NCBI GenBank assembly: GCA_035308365.1
Contig: DATGGU010000051.1
Coordinates: 1-64,000, forward strand
Direction: 5' to 3'
DNA: 64,000 nucleotides
DNA from: PALSA-505 sp035308365
GTDB lineage: Bacteria; Actinomycetota; Actinomycetes; Streptosporangiales; Streptosporangiaceae
Shown: positions 7,594-15,546 of the stretch, in pieces
How the letters are laid out: each line of letters opens with the position of its first letter
Position numbering within the stretch: the first letter of the stretch is position 1
Made by a program: the position numbers and the translations under genes
The notes under the pieces: generated by a model
Databases searched by the model: none
The model's input: the letters and a program-made list of their open reading frames with translations, nothing else
Told to the model about the DNA's origin: nothing

Positions 7594-8394
7594 ATGTCAG
7601 CCTGGATCACGGGGTTAGCCGCGACCACCGTCCTATCGGTGGTCACGGCATATGTTTTCCTCCGGCTCCGCTGCCGCGGAATCGGTTATCCATTCGGGCC
7701 GCTGGCCAGATGGTGGTCCTACTCCATCATCACGCTCACGGCCATCATTTCCGCATTCCTGGGCCTGGCCGCGGGCGCGGCCAGCGGGCAGGTTCACGTC
7801 GCCTACGTCGGCGTCGTCCTGCCGATAGGACTGCTGCTGGGCAGGGCGCCCGGCGACATGGGAACCCGGGCAGGCCGGGCACCCGGCTGGCTGAGTCACG
7901 TCCTGTCGTTTCCGCTCCGCCGTCTCAACGATCGCATGGGCGATGACATGCACAACTGGTGCCAGGAAAGGCATCGCGCGGTCGCGGATAACCCCAAATG
8001 GGTGGCGGACGCCGCGCAATATTACTGCAACCAGGTTGCCGGGCGGATAAAGGACGGCCGGACAGAGCTATATCTCGGCCGGCTCAGAGAATCGATCCAG
8101 CACAAGATCAAGGTAATGCGGGCGATCGAGCTCGGGGACAGCCCGGCGAGATTGCGCAACGCGCTGCAAGCACACCCGGCCACCGCGAACCAGCACCAAT
8201 TCACCGTCGACGATCTGGATCTGCTGTCCGGCCGGCTGCGGACAGAGGCAGAACACGAACTCGGCATGCTGCTGGCCTTCATCCACAAGCGCGGCTTCCA
8301 CAAGCTGCTCATCTACCCATTCCGGCCGCCGAAACCAGGCCGGCCAGCCAGGAGGCGCGGACCGAGCACCCCGGCCGCCGCCGGACCGGGCTAG
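7594..8394 (+). CDS. uncharacterised membrane protein
   Basis: About 266 residues. It has an N-terminal membrane span (SAWITGLAATTVLSVVTAYV), then two more hydrophobic segments around residues 45-85 (TAIISAFLGLAAGAA, VGVVLPIGLLLG), and a long soluble C-terminal domain with charged helices (KIKVMRAIELGD, LRTEAEHELGML). No known domain was recognised. ATG 7594 is preferred over ATG 7573 because GGGGG lies 4 nt upstream. It is divergent from the XRE regulator, and its stop shares the palindrome CTAG with the stop of the convergent EamA gene. Confidence 0.6.
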   Translation: MSAWITGLAATTVLSVVTAYVFLRLRCRGIGYPFGPLARWWSYSIITLTAIISAFLGLAAGAASGQVHVAYVGVVLPIGLLLGRAPGDMGTRAGRAPGWLSHVLSFPLRRLNDRMGDDMHNWCQERHRAVADNPKWVADAAQYYCNQVAGRIKDGRTELYLGRLRESIQHKIKVMRAIELGDSPARLRNALQAHPATANQHQFTVDDLDLLSGRLRTEAEHELGMLLAFIHKRGFHKLLIYPFRPPKPGRPARRRGPSTPAAAGPG

Positions 8395-9410
8395 CCGCCG
8401 CCGTCGAGCCCCGCCGTCGCGGGCACCTCGCAGGGGGACGGGAGGCCGGGCCGCCCGGCCTCGGCCTGCCGGTCCGCCGGCGAAGACACCGGTGAAGGCG
8501 CGGTCGCCGGCTTCGCGGCCAGGCTCACCACCAGCACGCCGGTGCACACCAGCAGTGCGCCACCGAGCTGCGGCAAACTGGGCCGCTCGCCCAGCACGAC
8601 ATAGGCCAGCAGCAGCGCGGCGGCAGGCTGCAGCAGGAGCAGCAGCGACGACAAGGCCGCGGGCAGCCGGGGCAACGACGATGTGATGAGCAGCCAGCCC
8701 ACGGTCTGGCTGGTGATGGCCAGCACCAGCAGCCAGCCGAACGACGCCCACGGCATCTCGAACCGCAGCCCGCCGAACATCAGCCCGAGCAGCAGCGAGC
8801 CGGCCGCGCCCCCGGCGGTAGCCTCCGCGAGCGGCCCGGCAACGTGCGGCGTGCCGCTGGTGGTCCGGCGCAAAACGATCAGGAACCCGGCGTAGGCGAC
8901 CGACGTCCCCAGCCCGAACCCGATCCCGGCCAGCGGATGGCTGCCCGCCGCCTGCCGCCCGGCCAGCCCCGATACCAGCACCACACCGGCCATCACGACC
9001 GGAAGCATGATCAGGAACAGCCGGGCCGGCCGCTCTCGGAACAACAGCCACGCCGTGAGCGTGACGAACACCACCTGCAGGTTCCCGATCACGGTGGCGA
9101 TTCCCGCGCCCACATCGGCGATCGCGTGATTCCACAGCACCAGATCGACCGCGAAGAACAGCCCCGCCAGCAGAGCCCCGGCGCTGGCTCTGCGGTCGCG
9201 CGGCCCGCGCCGCCGCCGCTCCACCGCGGCCAGCGTGAACAGCAGCGGCAGCGCGATCAGGCACCGGTAGAAGGCGGTCGTCGCCGCGCCCGTCCCGGCC
9301 AGCTTGATCAAGATCGCGGACGCGGAGATGCAGGCCGCTCCCGCGACCGCGGGCAGCATCGGCCGCCGGTCGCTGGGTGTAATGACCGTAGCCGTATACG
9401 GTGCTGTCAT
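8391..9410 (-). CDS. EamA/DMT-family transporter
   Basis: A 339-residue integral membrane protein with about ten hydrophobic segments in two EamA repeats, as in drug/metabolite exporters. Recognisable features are ISASAILIKLAGTGAATTAF in span 1, ALLAGLFFAVDLVLWNHAI and the second-half LLLLQPAAALLLAYVVLGE. The conserved Gly/Glu near VLGERPS closes the second repeat. Substrate is not predictable. The ATG at 9410 follows GGGTGA at suitable spacing; longer upstream frames lack hydrophobicity. The C-terminal 45 residues are Pro-rich and cytoplasmic. Confidence 0.85.
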   Translation of the reverse strand: MTAPYTATVITPSDRRPMLPAVAGAACISASAILIKLAGTGAATTAFYRCLIALPLLFTLAAVERRRRGPRDRRASAGALLAGLFFAVDLVLWNHAIADVGAGIATVIGNLQVVFVTLTAWLLFRERPARLFLIMLPVVMAGVVLVSGLAGRQAAGSHPLAGIGFGLGTSVAYAGFLIVLRRTTSGTPHVAGPLAEATAGGAAGSLLLGLMFGGLRFEMPWASFGWLLVLAITSQTVGWLLITSSLPRLPAALSSLLLLLQPAAALLLAYVVLGERPSLPQLGGALLVCTGVLVVSLAAKPATAPSPVSSPADRQAEAGRPGLPSPCEVPATAGLDGGG

Positions 9411-9545
9411 GGATTTCACCCTATGTGACCCGCCCCACCGCGTTGACCCCGGGGCCACTATCGCGCCCGCGCTGCTGGAGCGCGGCCGGCTTGGGCCCCA
9501 GGTGGCCCGGCTCGGGATCTTGGAATTTTTACGGACCCCGAAGAC

Positions 9546-9625
9546 TCGTCGCATAGCCGGCACCGAGTGCGACGAGACCAGAAGCAGAACGCTCGTGGCG
9601 CCAGGGCGGCACCACGAGCGTTCTG
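9546..9625 (-). terminator. two tandem hairpins after the phosphoesterase gene
   Basis: CTCGTCGCA/TGCGACGAG (9546-9577, 9-bp stem) is followed by CAGAACGCTCGTGG/CCACGAGCGTTCTG (9586-9625, perfect 14-bp stem, 12-nt loop). They separate the phosphoesterase gene from the EamA gene, both on the minus strand. A direct repeat CTTGGCCGGAAA lies at about 9639 and 9668. Confidence 0.7.
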
Positions 9626-9686
9626 GGGGCTGTACTTTCTTGGCCGGAAAGACACCCTACGGCATTCCCTTGGCCGGAAACGGCGG

Positions 9687-11243
9687 CTAGCCGGTGCCCA
9701 GATGGGGGAAGGCGGCGCCCAGGACGTCGGCGACGATCGCCAGGCCGTCGGCGCGGCTGATGTTCTCGTCCGTTTTGAGCCCGGGGGCGGGCAGGCCGAG
9801 GTGTTTTGCAAGCGCCAGGGCGGCGAACAGGGCAACCCGGGGGAGCGAGGCCAGCGGGACGTGCGGAGCCAGGGCCTTCGGGTCGAAAGGGGGGACCGGG
9901 CGCGGGGTGACTTCCGGCCAGTCCTCCGGGGGGCGCGGGGTATCGAGGGACAGGACGGGGGCGATGCCGGCGGCGGACGCGTCGCGGGCGGTGAGCGGTG
10001 GGCCCAGCGACCAGCGTTCGCGGAGGGTTCTGATCAGCGAGGTGTGCCGATACTGGCCGGTGACGACGGTATGGGCGGGAATCCAGGCGGAGGCCGCGAA
10101 CGTGGCCACCCGCACGCCCAGCCGGTCGAAGGTGAAGCCCATCTGGCCGGCCGTGCTGCCTGGCCTGGGCTGGGGGGCCGCTGGCGGCGGGACGTGGTCG
10201 TAGGTGCCGCCGTGCTCGTCGAAGGTGACCAGGAACAGGGTGTTGTAGGCGTTGGATCCGGTTGACGAGGACGATGAGCGGATGGCGTTGTAGATCTTGG
10301 CCAGCAGTGCCTCGCCGCCGAGCATGGGGGACGGCGGGTCCAGGGGGACACCCGGATAGACGGCGTCGACGTCGGGGTGCATGTCGTCATGGCCGTACAG
10401 GAGGCTGGGCTCGATGAAGGAGTAGGTGGGCAGCGCTCCGGCAGCCGCGTCTTCGACGAACTGATCCGTGGTGAAGAAGTTGGAGCCGAAGCGTTCCAGC
10501 AGGCGGCGGGCGTGGATGATGCCGGTCACGGAGATGTGGCTCAGCGGGTCGCAGTAGACGCGCCAGGTCAGGCCCTTCGCCTCCAGCCGTTCGAAGATCG
10601 TCTCGGCGGAGTTGAAGACCGGGAACGCCTCGGGCGGCGACAGGTTCAGCACGTAGCCGGACGACGTTGCGGCGTGCCAGAACGACCGGTTGGTGAAGGT
10701 CTGCGAGGGGACGTCGCAGAACCAGTGGTCGAACGCGGCGAAGCCCCGGGCCAGCGCCGAGGTTACCGGCATCTGCGCCGGTGTATAGCCGGTCATGATC
10801 TGGGCGTACTCGTCGTAGGCCGGCGGCCTGCCCAGCTCGGCCATGAGCGTGCTGATGTAGTCGGTGACGAAGCCGTCCATGGCCGGGCGCTGACCGGGAT
10901 CGCGCGGGGCGTTGTAGGGGGCGGCCATCTGGCTGCCGGGCTTGCCCCGGTTGGAGGCCGGGTCGATGATCCCGAACAGTTGGGTGTTGACGTTCGGGTA
11001 TTCCTCACCGCAGTCCGGCCTTGGGTGGTCCATGCCCGCCGCGACCGTGTACGGGACGACCTTCCGGCCGGCGTCCTGCGCCCAGGGCGGGATGGGGTTG
11101 CTCAGGTCCCGCCCGATCACCCCCTCGAACGACGCGACCTCCCCGGGCTGGTACAGGTGGCCGAGCAGGTTGTCGAACGAGCGGTTCTCGAACATGAGCA
11201 CGACCACATGATCAAGGGCGTTGGCCCGGTCGGGAGTTGGCAT
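9687..11243 (-). CDS. phospholipase C-like phosphoesterase (PF04185)
   Basis: A 518-residue member of the bacterial phosphatidylcholine phospholipase C/acid phosphatase superfamily. It has the N-terminal metal-site motif VVVLMFENRSFDNLLG (Glu-Asn and the nucleophilic region), later TFTNRSFWHAATSSG and the C-terminal metal motif VTFDEHGGTYDHV. Family members hydrolyse phosphoesters using metal ions, but the substrate is not readable. Many relatives carry a Tat or Sec signal. Here the sequence begins directly with the catalytic motif at residue 12, so a cytoplasmic enzyme is likely. It is divergent from the DUF427 gene with 62 nt between starts. Confidence 0.88.
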   Translation of the reverse strand: MPTPDRANALDHVVVLMFENRSFDNLLGHLYQPGEVASFEGVIGRDLSNPIPPWAQDAGRKVVPYTVAAGMDHPRPDCGEEYPNVNTQLFGIIDPASNRGKPGSQMAAPYNAPRDPGQRPAMDGFVTDYISTLMAELGRPPAYDEYAQIMTGYTPAQMPVTSALARGFAAFDHWFCDVPSQTFTNRSFWHAATSSGYVLNLSPPEAFPVFNSAETIFERLEAKGLTWRVYCDPLSHISVTGIIHARRLLERFGSNFFTTDQFVEDAAAGALPTYSFIEPSLLYGHDDMHPDVDAVYPGVPLDPPSPMLGGEALLAKIYNAIRSSSSSTGSNAYNTLFLVTFDEHGGTYDHVPPPAAPQPRPGSTAGQMGFTFDRLGVRVATFAASAWIPAHTVVTGQYRHTSLIRTLRERWSLGPPLTARDASAAGIAPVLSLDTPRPPEDWPEVTPRPVPPFDPKALAPHVPLASLPRVALFAALALAKHLGLPAPGLKTDENISRADGLAIVADVLGAAFPHLGTG

Positions 11244-11305
11244 GGCGAGGCTTTCTGTCCGGAGATAGCTGGAATCACAGTGACGGTCTCATAGTTGGCA
11301 CAAGC

Positions 11306-11662
11306 ATGACTGAAGCTCATCAGATCACGATCACGCCCGCCGGTCAGCACGTCGAGGTCACCCTCAACGGTGAGAAGCTGGCATCGTCGGACCGGGCGGT
11401 CGTCCTGAACGAGGCAGGGCTGCGGCCGCGCTACTACTTCCCGCGCGAGGACGTGCGGATGGACCTGCTCAAGCCGACCAGCACCGAGAGCACGTGCCCG
11501 TTCAAGGGCCAGGCGTCCTACTGGACGGTCACGGCTGGCGGCCAGGTCCACGACGACCTGGTGTGGAGTTACGAGACACCGATCCCGGAAGCCGAGGGAA
11601 TCGCCGGGCTGGTCTGCTTCTGGGAAGAGAAGGCCGACGGCCTGACGATCGCCGCTGGCTGA
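11306..11662 (+). CDS. DUF427 domain protein
   Basis: 118 residues. The DUF427 fold is seen as VTLNGEKLASSDRAVVLNEA, PRYYFPREDVRMDLL, TESTCPFKGQASYWTV and IAGLVCFWEEKADGLTI, covering almost the whole chain. The family is widespread in actinobacteria as a small beta-rich protein of unknown function. The ATG at 11306 fits the family length; the frame upstream of it is not conserved-looking. Confidence 0.9.
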   Translation: MTEAHQITITPAGQHVEVTLNGEKLASSDRAVVLNEAGLRPRYYFPREDVRMDLLKPTSTESTCPFKGQASYWTVTAGGQVHDDLVWSYETPIPEAEGIAGLVCFWEEKADGLTIAAG

Positions 11663-11716
11663 CCCGCTGCCGGCGCCCGGCGCTACCATGTCGCCGCGAC
11701 GGGATGAGGAGCGCCG

Positions 11717-13564
11717 GTGACCGACCGCGGGATCGATGAGTTCACCGAACGGATGTACCGCCGATCCGGCCTGGATCGGCTGCGGCCGCACCTGGAGAGC
11801 GTGTACGGCGTCCGGGTGGCGGCGCTGACCGAGCTCGAACTCGGCGTGTTCCGGGTGGAGCGGCGGGACGGCCCGGACTGGGTGGCCCGCGTGTTCCCGG
11901 CGGCCAAGCCGGTGGACGCGGTCGAGGGTGACGGGCGCATCCTGCGCTTCCTCGCCGATCACGACTTTCCGGCCGAACGGTGCGCGCGGGCGCCGGCGGT
12001 CACAATTTACGAAGGACAGGGCGTCCTGGTCACCGATCACGTGGCCGGCACCAGGGCACGCGCTGGCGCGCGGACCTTCCACCGGCTCGGCGGCCTGCTC
12101 GGGCGGCTGCACACGCTGCCGCCCGGGCCGGGGGCGGTGAGCCGGGATGGCGGAGCGTGGCACCACCTGACGCTCGCTGGCGGCCCCCGGGCGGAGATCG
12201 GCGCGGCGATCGAGTTCCTCCAGGCTACGGCCGGGGTGCGGGTTCCGGCCGAAGAGCGGGCACCGTATGCGGAACTGCTCGGGCTGCTCCGGCAGGCCGA
12301 GGACGGCCATGACCTGCCACCGGCCCTGCTCCATCCCGACTTCGTTCCGGTCAACGCCATCGCGGGACCCGGCGGCGCGCTGACCCTGGTCGACTGGGCC
12401 GGGGCCGGGCGTGGACCGCGACTGTGGTCGCTGGCGTTCCTGCTGTGGGCGGCCGGAGCCAAGGATCTGGCCATGGCCGAGGCCGTCGTGGCCGGGTACC
12501 GGGCGCATGTGCAGCCCGAGCCGGATGAGCTGGCGCGGCTGGCCGGGGCGATAAGCGTCCGGCCGCTGATCTTCGACTGCTGGGCGCTGTGCATGGGCCG
12601 CAAGCCGCTGGCCGCCGTGATGGCGGACTGGCCGGATACTCATGCGCTGGCCCAGGCGATCGCCGGACGGGCGGCCGAGGCGTTCGCAGGCCGGACTGGC
12701 CCGCCCGCCCGCGGGAGCGAGCCCGCCGCGATCCCCGAGGGGGTGGGCGAGACCGGGCTGGCCGTCGCGTCGATCCGGGCGCAGGAGACGGCCCGGCAGG
12801 ACAGGCTGTTCGCGGACCCGCTGGCCGGGGCCTTCGTCGCCGCCTCGGGGTGGACGCCCCGGCGGGTGGCACCGGATGACCGGCGGGCGGCGGTGCTGCG
12901 GTTCTGGGTGGTGGCCCGCACGGTATTCCTCGATGAGCTGCTCGCCTCCGCGTGCGAGGACGGCTGCCGCCAGGTGGTGCTGCTCGGCGCCGGGTTCGAC
13001 GCCAGGGCGTTCCGGCTGTCCTGGCCGCCAGGGGTCCGGTTCTTCGAGCTGGACGGTGCCGATGTGCTGGACAGCAAGGCGCAGGTGCTCACCGAGCAGG
13101 CGGCTCGCGCGGGTTGCGAGCGAGTTCCGGTGGTCTGCGACCTGCGTGAGGACTGGCCGGGTGCGCTGCTCGCGGCGGGCTTCGAGCCGGGCCGGCCGGC
13201 CGTCTGGATCGCCGAGGGCCTGTTCGTCTACCTCACCCAGGCCGAGTGCGAGGCGCTGCTGGCGGACGTGACGGCGCTGTCGGCCCCCGGCAGCCGGCTC
13301 GGCCTGACCATGGCCGGCCGGCCGCCGTCCGGCGGGGAGGGGCAGCGCCCGGCTACCCGGATGATGCGTCTGTGGCGTTCGGCCGCGCCGGACGATCCGG
13401 TCGGCTGGCTGGCCGGTCACGGCTGGGCGGCGCAGCTGTCCAGCGCGCGTGAGTTGCTCACCTCGCACGGCCGCCAGGTTCCCGGCTCACCCGTCTCGCC
13501 CGATGGGCAGCCCCGCCGCCCGCGCGGACTGCTGATCGATGCCACCCTGAACGGGGCATCCTAA
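11717..13564 (+). CDS. fusion of an aminoglycoside-phosphotransferase-like kinase and a SAM-dependent methyltransferase
   Basis: 615 residues with GAGGAG five nt before the GTG. Residues 1-320 are an APH/choline-kinase-like domain: the catalytic loop reads LLHPDFVPVNAI (HxDxxxxN pattern kept) and the metal Asp lies in LVDWAGAG. Residues 335-610 are a class I methyltransferase of the leucine-carboxyl-methyltransferase-like type: SIRAQETARQDRLFADPLA, then VVLLGAGFDARAFRL (SAM loop), FFELDGADVLDSK and WIAEGLFVYL. A Pro/Gly linker joins them with no internal stop. Each half is a known family; the fused arrangement and the substrate are not recognised. Confidence 0.8.
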   Translation: MTDRGIDEFTERMYRRSGLDRLRPHLESVYGVRVAALTELELGVFRVERRDGPDWVARVFPAAKPVDAVEGDGRILRFLADHDFPAERCARAPAVTIYEGQGVLVTDHVAGTRARAGARTFHRLGGLLGRLHTLPPGPGAVSRDGGAWHHLTLAGGPRAEIGAAIEFLQATAGVRVPAEERAPYAELLGLLRQAEDGHDLPPALLHPDFVPVNAIAGPGGALTLVDWAGAGRGPRLWSLAFLLWAAGAKDLAMAEAVVAGYRAHVQPEPDELARLAGAISVRPLIFDCWALCMGRKPLAAVMADWPDTHALAQAIAGRAAEAFAGRTGPPARGSEPAAIPEGVGETGLAVASIRAQETARQDRLFADPLAGAFVAASGWTPRRVAPDDRRAAVLRFWVVARTVFLDELLASACEDGCRQVVLLGAGFDARAFRLSWPPGVRFFELDGADVLDSKAQVLTEQAARAGCERVPVVCDLREDWPGALLAAGFEPGRPAVWIAEGLFVYLTQAECEALLADVTALSAPGSRLGLTMAGRPPSGGEGQRPATRMMRLWRSAAPDDPVGWLAGHGWAAQLSSARELLTSHGRQVPGSPVSPDGQPRRPRGLLIDATLNGAS

Positions 13565-13928
13565 GCCAGCAGGGCTGTTAACTTTAACTAATCGCCAGAC
13601 CGGGAAATACTGCGGTGATGACGCATTCACCGGCAAATGGATGCAGAGCAGGCATCGGCTGAATAGTGGCAATAGAACCAGAAATGGATCTCTGGAGCTG
13701 GCTGGCCGCGGTGGATGTGGCGTTGCCGTGGCAGGTGGCGCCGGAAGCCGCTACCGTCCTTCGCATGGCGGCGAGCAGTGCCCATGGACAATCTGAGGTA
13801 CTCGCGGGCGGAACGGGTCACCCAGGAATGGTACGGGTCAAAGGGCCGGAGGTATGTCCTGGAATGGCCTCGGCCGGCCGCCGGACCCGCCAGGAATGAT
13901 TTGTGCCATGACATGGGTGGAGTTTGGC
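13565..13928. other. gap without a recognisable gene
   Basis: About 360 nt between the fusion gene and the F420 oxidoreductase gene. Frames read through part of it but resemble no known family and have no ribosome-binding site. A promoter for the oxidoreductase gene is expected here; none could be singled out. Confidence 0.4.
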
Positions 13929-14342
13929 ATGGACGAAACATCGATGCGCCGCAGGGTGGCGGAAGCCAGAGTGGCCAGGGTGGGCACCATCGACGAACGC
14001 GGGCGCGTCCATCTCGTTCCTGTCGTCTTCGCAGTCGACGGCGATACCTGGTACTCGCCCAGCGATTCCGGTGATCGCCCGGCCAAGCGGCTGCGCAACC
14101 TGCTCAACGATCCCAGGGTCACCATCCTGATCGACGTCTACGACGAGGTGTGGGCGGACGTCTGGTGGGTGCGGCTGCGCGGCCGGGGCCGGGTGGTCGC
14201 CTCCCCGGCCGAGAGCGAGCTGGCCCGGCGGCTGCTCCGGCAGAAGTACCCGCAGTTCGCCAGCACGCCCAGCGACGAGGGGGCCGGCCCGATCATGGCC
14301 GTCGACCTCGATAACTGGGCGGGCTGGGCTTACACCAGCTGA
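13929..14342 (+). CDS. PPOX-class F420-dependent oxidoreductase (TIGR03668-like)
   Basis: 137 residues forming a complete split beta-barrel: VARVGTIDERGRVHLVPVVF, TWYSPSDSGDRPAKRLRNLL, RVTILIDVYDEVW and WWVRLRGRGRVV. The C-terminal AGPIMAVDLDNWAGW matches the TIGR03668 subgroup, which is F420-associated in actinobacteria. The start at 13929 has GTGGAG 7 nt upstream and gives the usual N-terminus; an in-frame ATG at 13908 is less likely. It is convergent with the RidA gene. Confidence 0.8.
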   Translation: MDETSMRRRVAEARVARVGTIDERGRVHLVPVVFAVDGDTWYSPSDSGDRPAKRLRNLLNDPRVTILIDVYDEVWADVWWVRLRGRGRVVASPAESELARRLLRQKYPQFASTPSDEGAGPIMAVDLDNWAGWAYTS

Positions 14343-14346
14343 GGGG

Positions 14347-14736
14347 TCAGCTTGGATCCGGCAGGAACGCGACGCAGTCCAGCTCCACCGCCGCGCCGAG
14401 CGCCAGGCCGTTGCAGCCGACCGTGATCCTGGCCGGCGGCTCGCTGCCGAAGACGCTCACGTAGGCCTCGTTCATCTCGCCGAACGTGGCCATGTCGGCG
14501 AGGTAGACGTTCACCTTCGCCACGTCCGCCAGCTCACAGCCGCAGGCCCGCAGAATGGTCTCGGTGTTGCGCAGCGCCTGGATCGTCTGCGGCCCGGTTC
14601 CACCCTCGACCAGTTCCAGCACTCCCGGGGCGGCGCCGAGCATGCCGGCGACGAAGACCTGATCCCCCGCGATGGTGGCATGGCTGAAGGCAGGCAGCCT
14701 GGCTACGTCCGCGACGTTGACTCTGCGAATCTTCAC
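14347..14736 (-). CDS. RidA/YjgF family protein
   Basis: 129 residues. RidA proteins hydrolyse reactive enamine/imine intermediates of amino-acid metabolism. Family stretches are HATIAGDQVFVAGMLG, QTIQALRNTETILRACG, VAKVNVYLADMATFGEMNEA and PPARITVGCNGLALGAAVEL. The catalytic Arg is present in PPARIT. The GTG start has AGGAAAAG upstream. The trimeric single-domain length is normal. It faces the F420 oxidoreductase gene tail to tail with 4 nt between stops. Confidence 0.88.
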   Translation of the reverse strand: MKIRRVNVADVARLPAFSHATIAGDQVFVAGMLGAAPGVLELVEGGTGPQTIQALRNTETILRACGCELADVAKVNVYLADMATFGEMNEAYVSVFGSEPPARITVGCNGLALGAAVELDCVAFLPDPS

Positions 14737-14823
14737 GTGCTTTTCCTATCGCGTGGCGACGCCGTCTGTCACGCGGATGCCGTAGCGTGCTGCCGTTACC
14801 CCGGCGACGTGAAATGAGGGCTC

Positions 14824-15342
14824 ATGATCGCAGATGCGGCCTCGGCGGCTGACGAGCGCACCGACCTGCTCGCCGAACTGGCCGCGAGCCGGGGGTTCCT
14901 GCGCTACACCGTCCGGGATCTGACCGACGAGCAGGCCGGTCTGCGGACCACGGCGAGCGCGCTATGCCTCGGCGGCCTGATCAAGCACGTGACACAGGTC
15001 GAGCAGATCTGGTGCCGGTTCATGGCTGAGGGAACAGAGGCGTTGTCCTTCGGCGAGGCGTTCTTCGCCGAGCGGGAGCGGGCGTTCCAGATGCAGGAGG
15101 GGGAGACGCTGGCCGGAGTGCTCGAGGCCTATGACGCGGTGGCCCGCCGGACCGAAGAGGCCGTGATGTCACTGCCGAGCCTGGACGTCTCCTATGAGCT
15201 GCCGCCGGCCCCGTGGTACGAGCCCGGCGTCCGCTGGACCGCGCGCCGGGCCCTGATCCACATCATCGCCGAGACGACCCACCATGCCGGTCACGCCGAC
15301 ATCATCCGGGAGTCCCTCGACGGGGCCAAGACCATGGGATAG
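14824..15342 (+). CDS. DinB/DUF664 family protein
   Basis: 172 residues, a four-helix bundle of the DinB superfamily. LGGLIKHVTQVEQIWCRFM (helix 2) and RRALIHIIAETTHHAGHADI (helix 4) carry the His residues of the metal site. The superfamily includes thiol-dependent transferases and nucleophile-binding enzymes; the substrate here is unknown. GAGGG precedes the ATG closely. The gene lies just upstream of the Trp-leader region but ends before it. Confidence 0.88.
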   Translation: MIADAASAADERTDLLAELAASRGFLRYTVRDLTDEQAGLRTTASALCLGGLIKHVTQVEQIWCRFMAEGTEALSFGEAFFAERERAFQMQEGETLAGVLEAYDAVARRTEEAVMSLPSLDVSYELPPAPWYEPGVRWTARRALIHIIAETTHHAGHADIIRESLDGAKTMG

Positions 15343-15404
15343 GTAACTGCCCTGGACCTGGAGGCGTTCGAGCTCGTGGTGCCCCGTCGGGTACCCTTGT
15401 CATC

Positions 15405-15443
15405 GTGACGTCCACACGCAGACTGCAGTGGTGGGCCGCCTGA
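15405..15443 (+). CDS. Trp leader peptide (12 residues, tandem Trp codons)
   Basis: GTG opens a 12-codon frame, MTSTRRLQWWAA, ending in TGA. Two adjacent Trp codons (15429-15434) sit immediately before a set of mutually exclusive hairpins and 104 nt before the tryptophanyl-tRNA synthetase start. Tandem Trp codons in a leader peptide are the sensing element of ribosome-mediated attenuation. The ribosome-binding site is weak (GTCGGG), so the exact start could be elsewhere in the same frame. Confidence 0.7.
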   Translation: MTSTRRLQWWAA

Positions 15444-15495
15444 CCGGCGGCTTCCGACGTCATTCCCTGACCCCGGCCGCCTTGACGCGGCGGCC
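15435..15495 (+). promoter_or_regulatory. Trp-responsive transcription attenuator
   Basis: Four segments can pair alternately. Segment 1 GCCGCC (15435-15440) pairs with segment 2 GGCGGC (15446-15451). Segment 2 can instead pair with segment 3 GCCGCC (15476-15481). Segment 3, extended as GGCCGCC (15475-15481), pairs with segment 4 GGCGGCC (15489-15495) to form a 7-bp terminator stem with a 7-nt loop. A ribosome stalled on the Trp codons would cover segment 1 and free the 2:3 antiterminator. No T-run follows segment 4. Confidence 0.7.
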
Positions 15496-15546
15496 GAACC
15501 GGGCCTGACAATCCGCGCGGGCGTGTCCCTACCGCAGGAGGCGCAC

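Noticed and set aside
11117..13468. Very long minus-strand open frame opposite the kinase-methyltransferase gene
   Set aside because: It is a GC-driven antisense frame. The plus strand encodes clear kinase and methyltransferase motifs, and the minus translation is Arg/Pro/Gln-rich without any domain.
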